Below, one piece after another: positions 6,467-6,804 of a DNA stretch of 6,804 nucleotides. Both the position numbers and the translations under genes were made by a program. Within the stretch, counting starts at the first letter, position 1, and every line of letters starts with the position of its first letter. The notes beneath the pieces were generated by a model. That model was not told the origin of the DNA, ran no database searches, and was given only the letters and a program-made list of their open reading frames with translations. This DNA is from Candidatus Kapaibacterium sp. (GTDB taxonomy: Bacteria; Bacteroidota; Ignavibacteria; Kapaibacteriales; UBA961), in the NCBI GenBank assembly GCA_023259575.1, contig JALRHN010000109.1:1-6804 (forward strand). Reading direction: 5' to 3'.

Positions 6467-6804
6467 ATGAACCGTCGCTCCTTTTTTAAAAATCTTGCTT
6501 TGTCAAAAGATCCAATTGACATTCCACAAAAAGCTCAAATCAATGCTTTAGAAAAGTTTCAAGGAACTTGGAATAAAGAAACTCGCCTTCACCTTCTTCG
6601 CAGAACGATGTTTGGATGTACTCCAGCAGAATATAATTCTGTAGAAACAAAATCACTTGATGAGATTTTAGACATATTATTTGCTGGAATTACTTTGCCA
6701 GAAGAACCGCTGGCATATACGAATTCAGGCTCAATAACTGCTGGAAATCCATGGGTATCTGCTGCATATGAATCTGGTTCAGAGCCACAACGATTAACTT
6801 TTTT
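6467..6804 (+). CDS. DUF1800 family protein (5' part, cut by window end)
   Basis: An open frame from ATG 6467 reaches the right edge, giving 112 residues and two extra bases. The stretch RLHLLRRTMFGCTPAEYNSV (40-59) matches the start of the DUF1800 domain (PF08811), whose members usually begin with a LLRRxxFG pattern and are about 450-600 residues long. The biochemical role of the family is unknown; in Bacteroidota and related phyla the gene often precedes a DUF1501 gene, which would lie outside this window. The N-terminus MNRRSFFKNLAL resembles a twin-arginine motif, yet the following residues (SKDPIDIPQKAQ) are polar, so there is no normal hydrophobic core. An overlapping ATG at 6459 reads only three codons. 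No strong Shine-Dalgarno is visible. It starts 85 nt after rsmG. Confidence 0.75.
   Translation, partial: MNRRSFFKNLALSKDPIDIPQKAQINALEKFQGTWNKETRLHLLRRTMFGCTPAEYNSVETKSLDEILDILFAGITLPEEPLAYTNSGSITAGNPWVSAAYESGSEPQRLTF

Overview
This is an AT-rich window (roughly one third G+C by eye) in which every recognisable gene lies on the + strand. The proteins point to a Gram-negative bacterium of the Bacteroidota/Chlorobiota (FCB) group. The clues are a secreted beta-barrel-like protein, a lipoprotein L,D-transpeptidase, a Nif3 plus C4 zinc-ribbon gene pair, a short MiaE, a DUF1800 protein, and mostly weak or absent Shine-Dalgarno sequences. The phylum is an inference from gene content; no taxonomic marker was compared.

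Region 1 (1-2128) is cell-envelope related. It holds the last 20 codons of an unrecognised gene, a short spacer, a secreted probable outer-membrane beta-barrel protein (best start is probably TTG at 234), and a probable lipoprotein L,D-transpeptidase (YkuD fold) with a long basic C-terminal tail. Region 2 (2214-4183) holds a Nif3/DUF34 metal protein in which one usual metal-ligand histidine is Phe, a coiled-coil C4 zinc-ribbon protein (COG1579), and then a complete RNase P RNA gene of bacterial type A, whose conserved core and most helices can be traced by base pairing.

Region 3 (4205-6381) is a tight run of translation genes: miaE (tRNA A37 hydroxylase), fmt (Met-tRNAi formyltransferase, overlapping miaE by 8 nt) and rsmG (16S rRNA G527 methyltransferase, 1 nt after fmt). 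Together with rnpB, the segment 3771-6381 covers tRNA 5' processing, anticodon-loop modification, initiator tRNA charging and rRNA modification. Region 4 (6467-end) is the start of a DUF1800 protein cut by the window edge.

No mobile element, CRISPR array, tRNA gene or defence system was seen. Most of the window is conserved housekeeping sequence. The points most worth a second look are the Nif3 ligand change, the clustering of RNase P RNA with tRNA-modifying genes, the likely TTG start of the barrel protein, and the DUF1800 N-terminus that has a Tat-like motif but no hydrophobic core.
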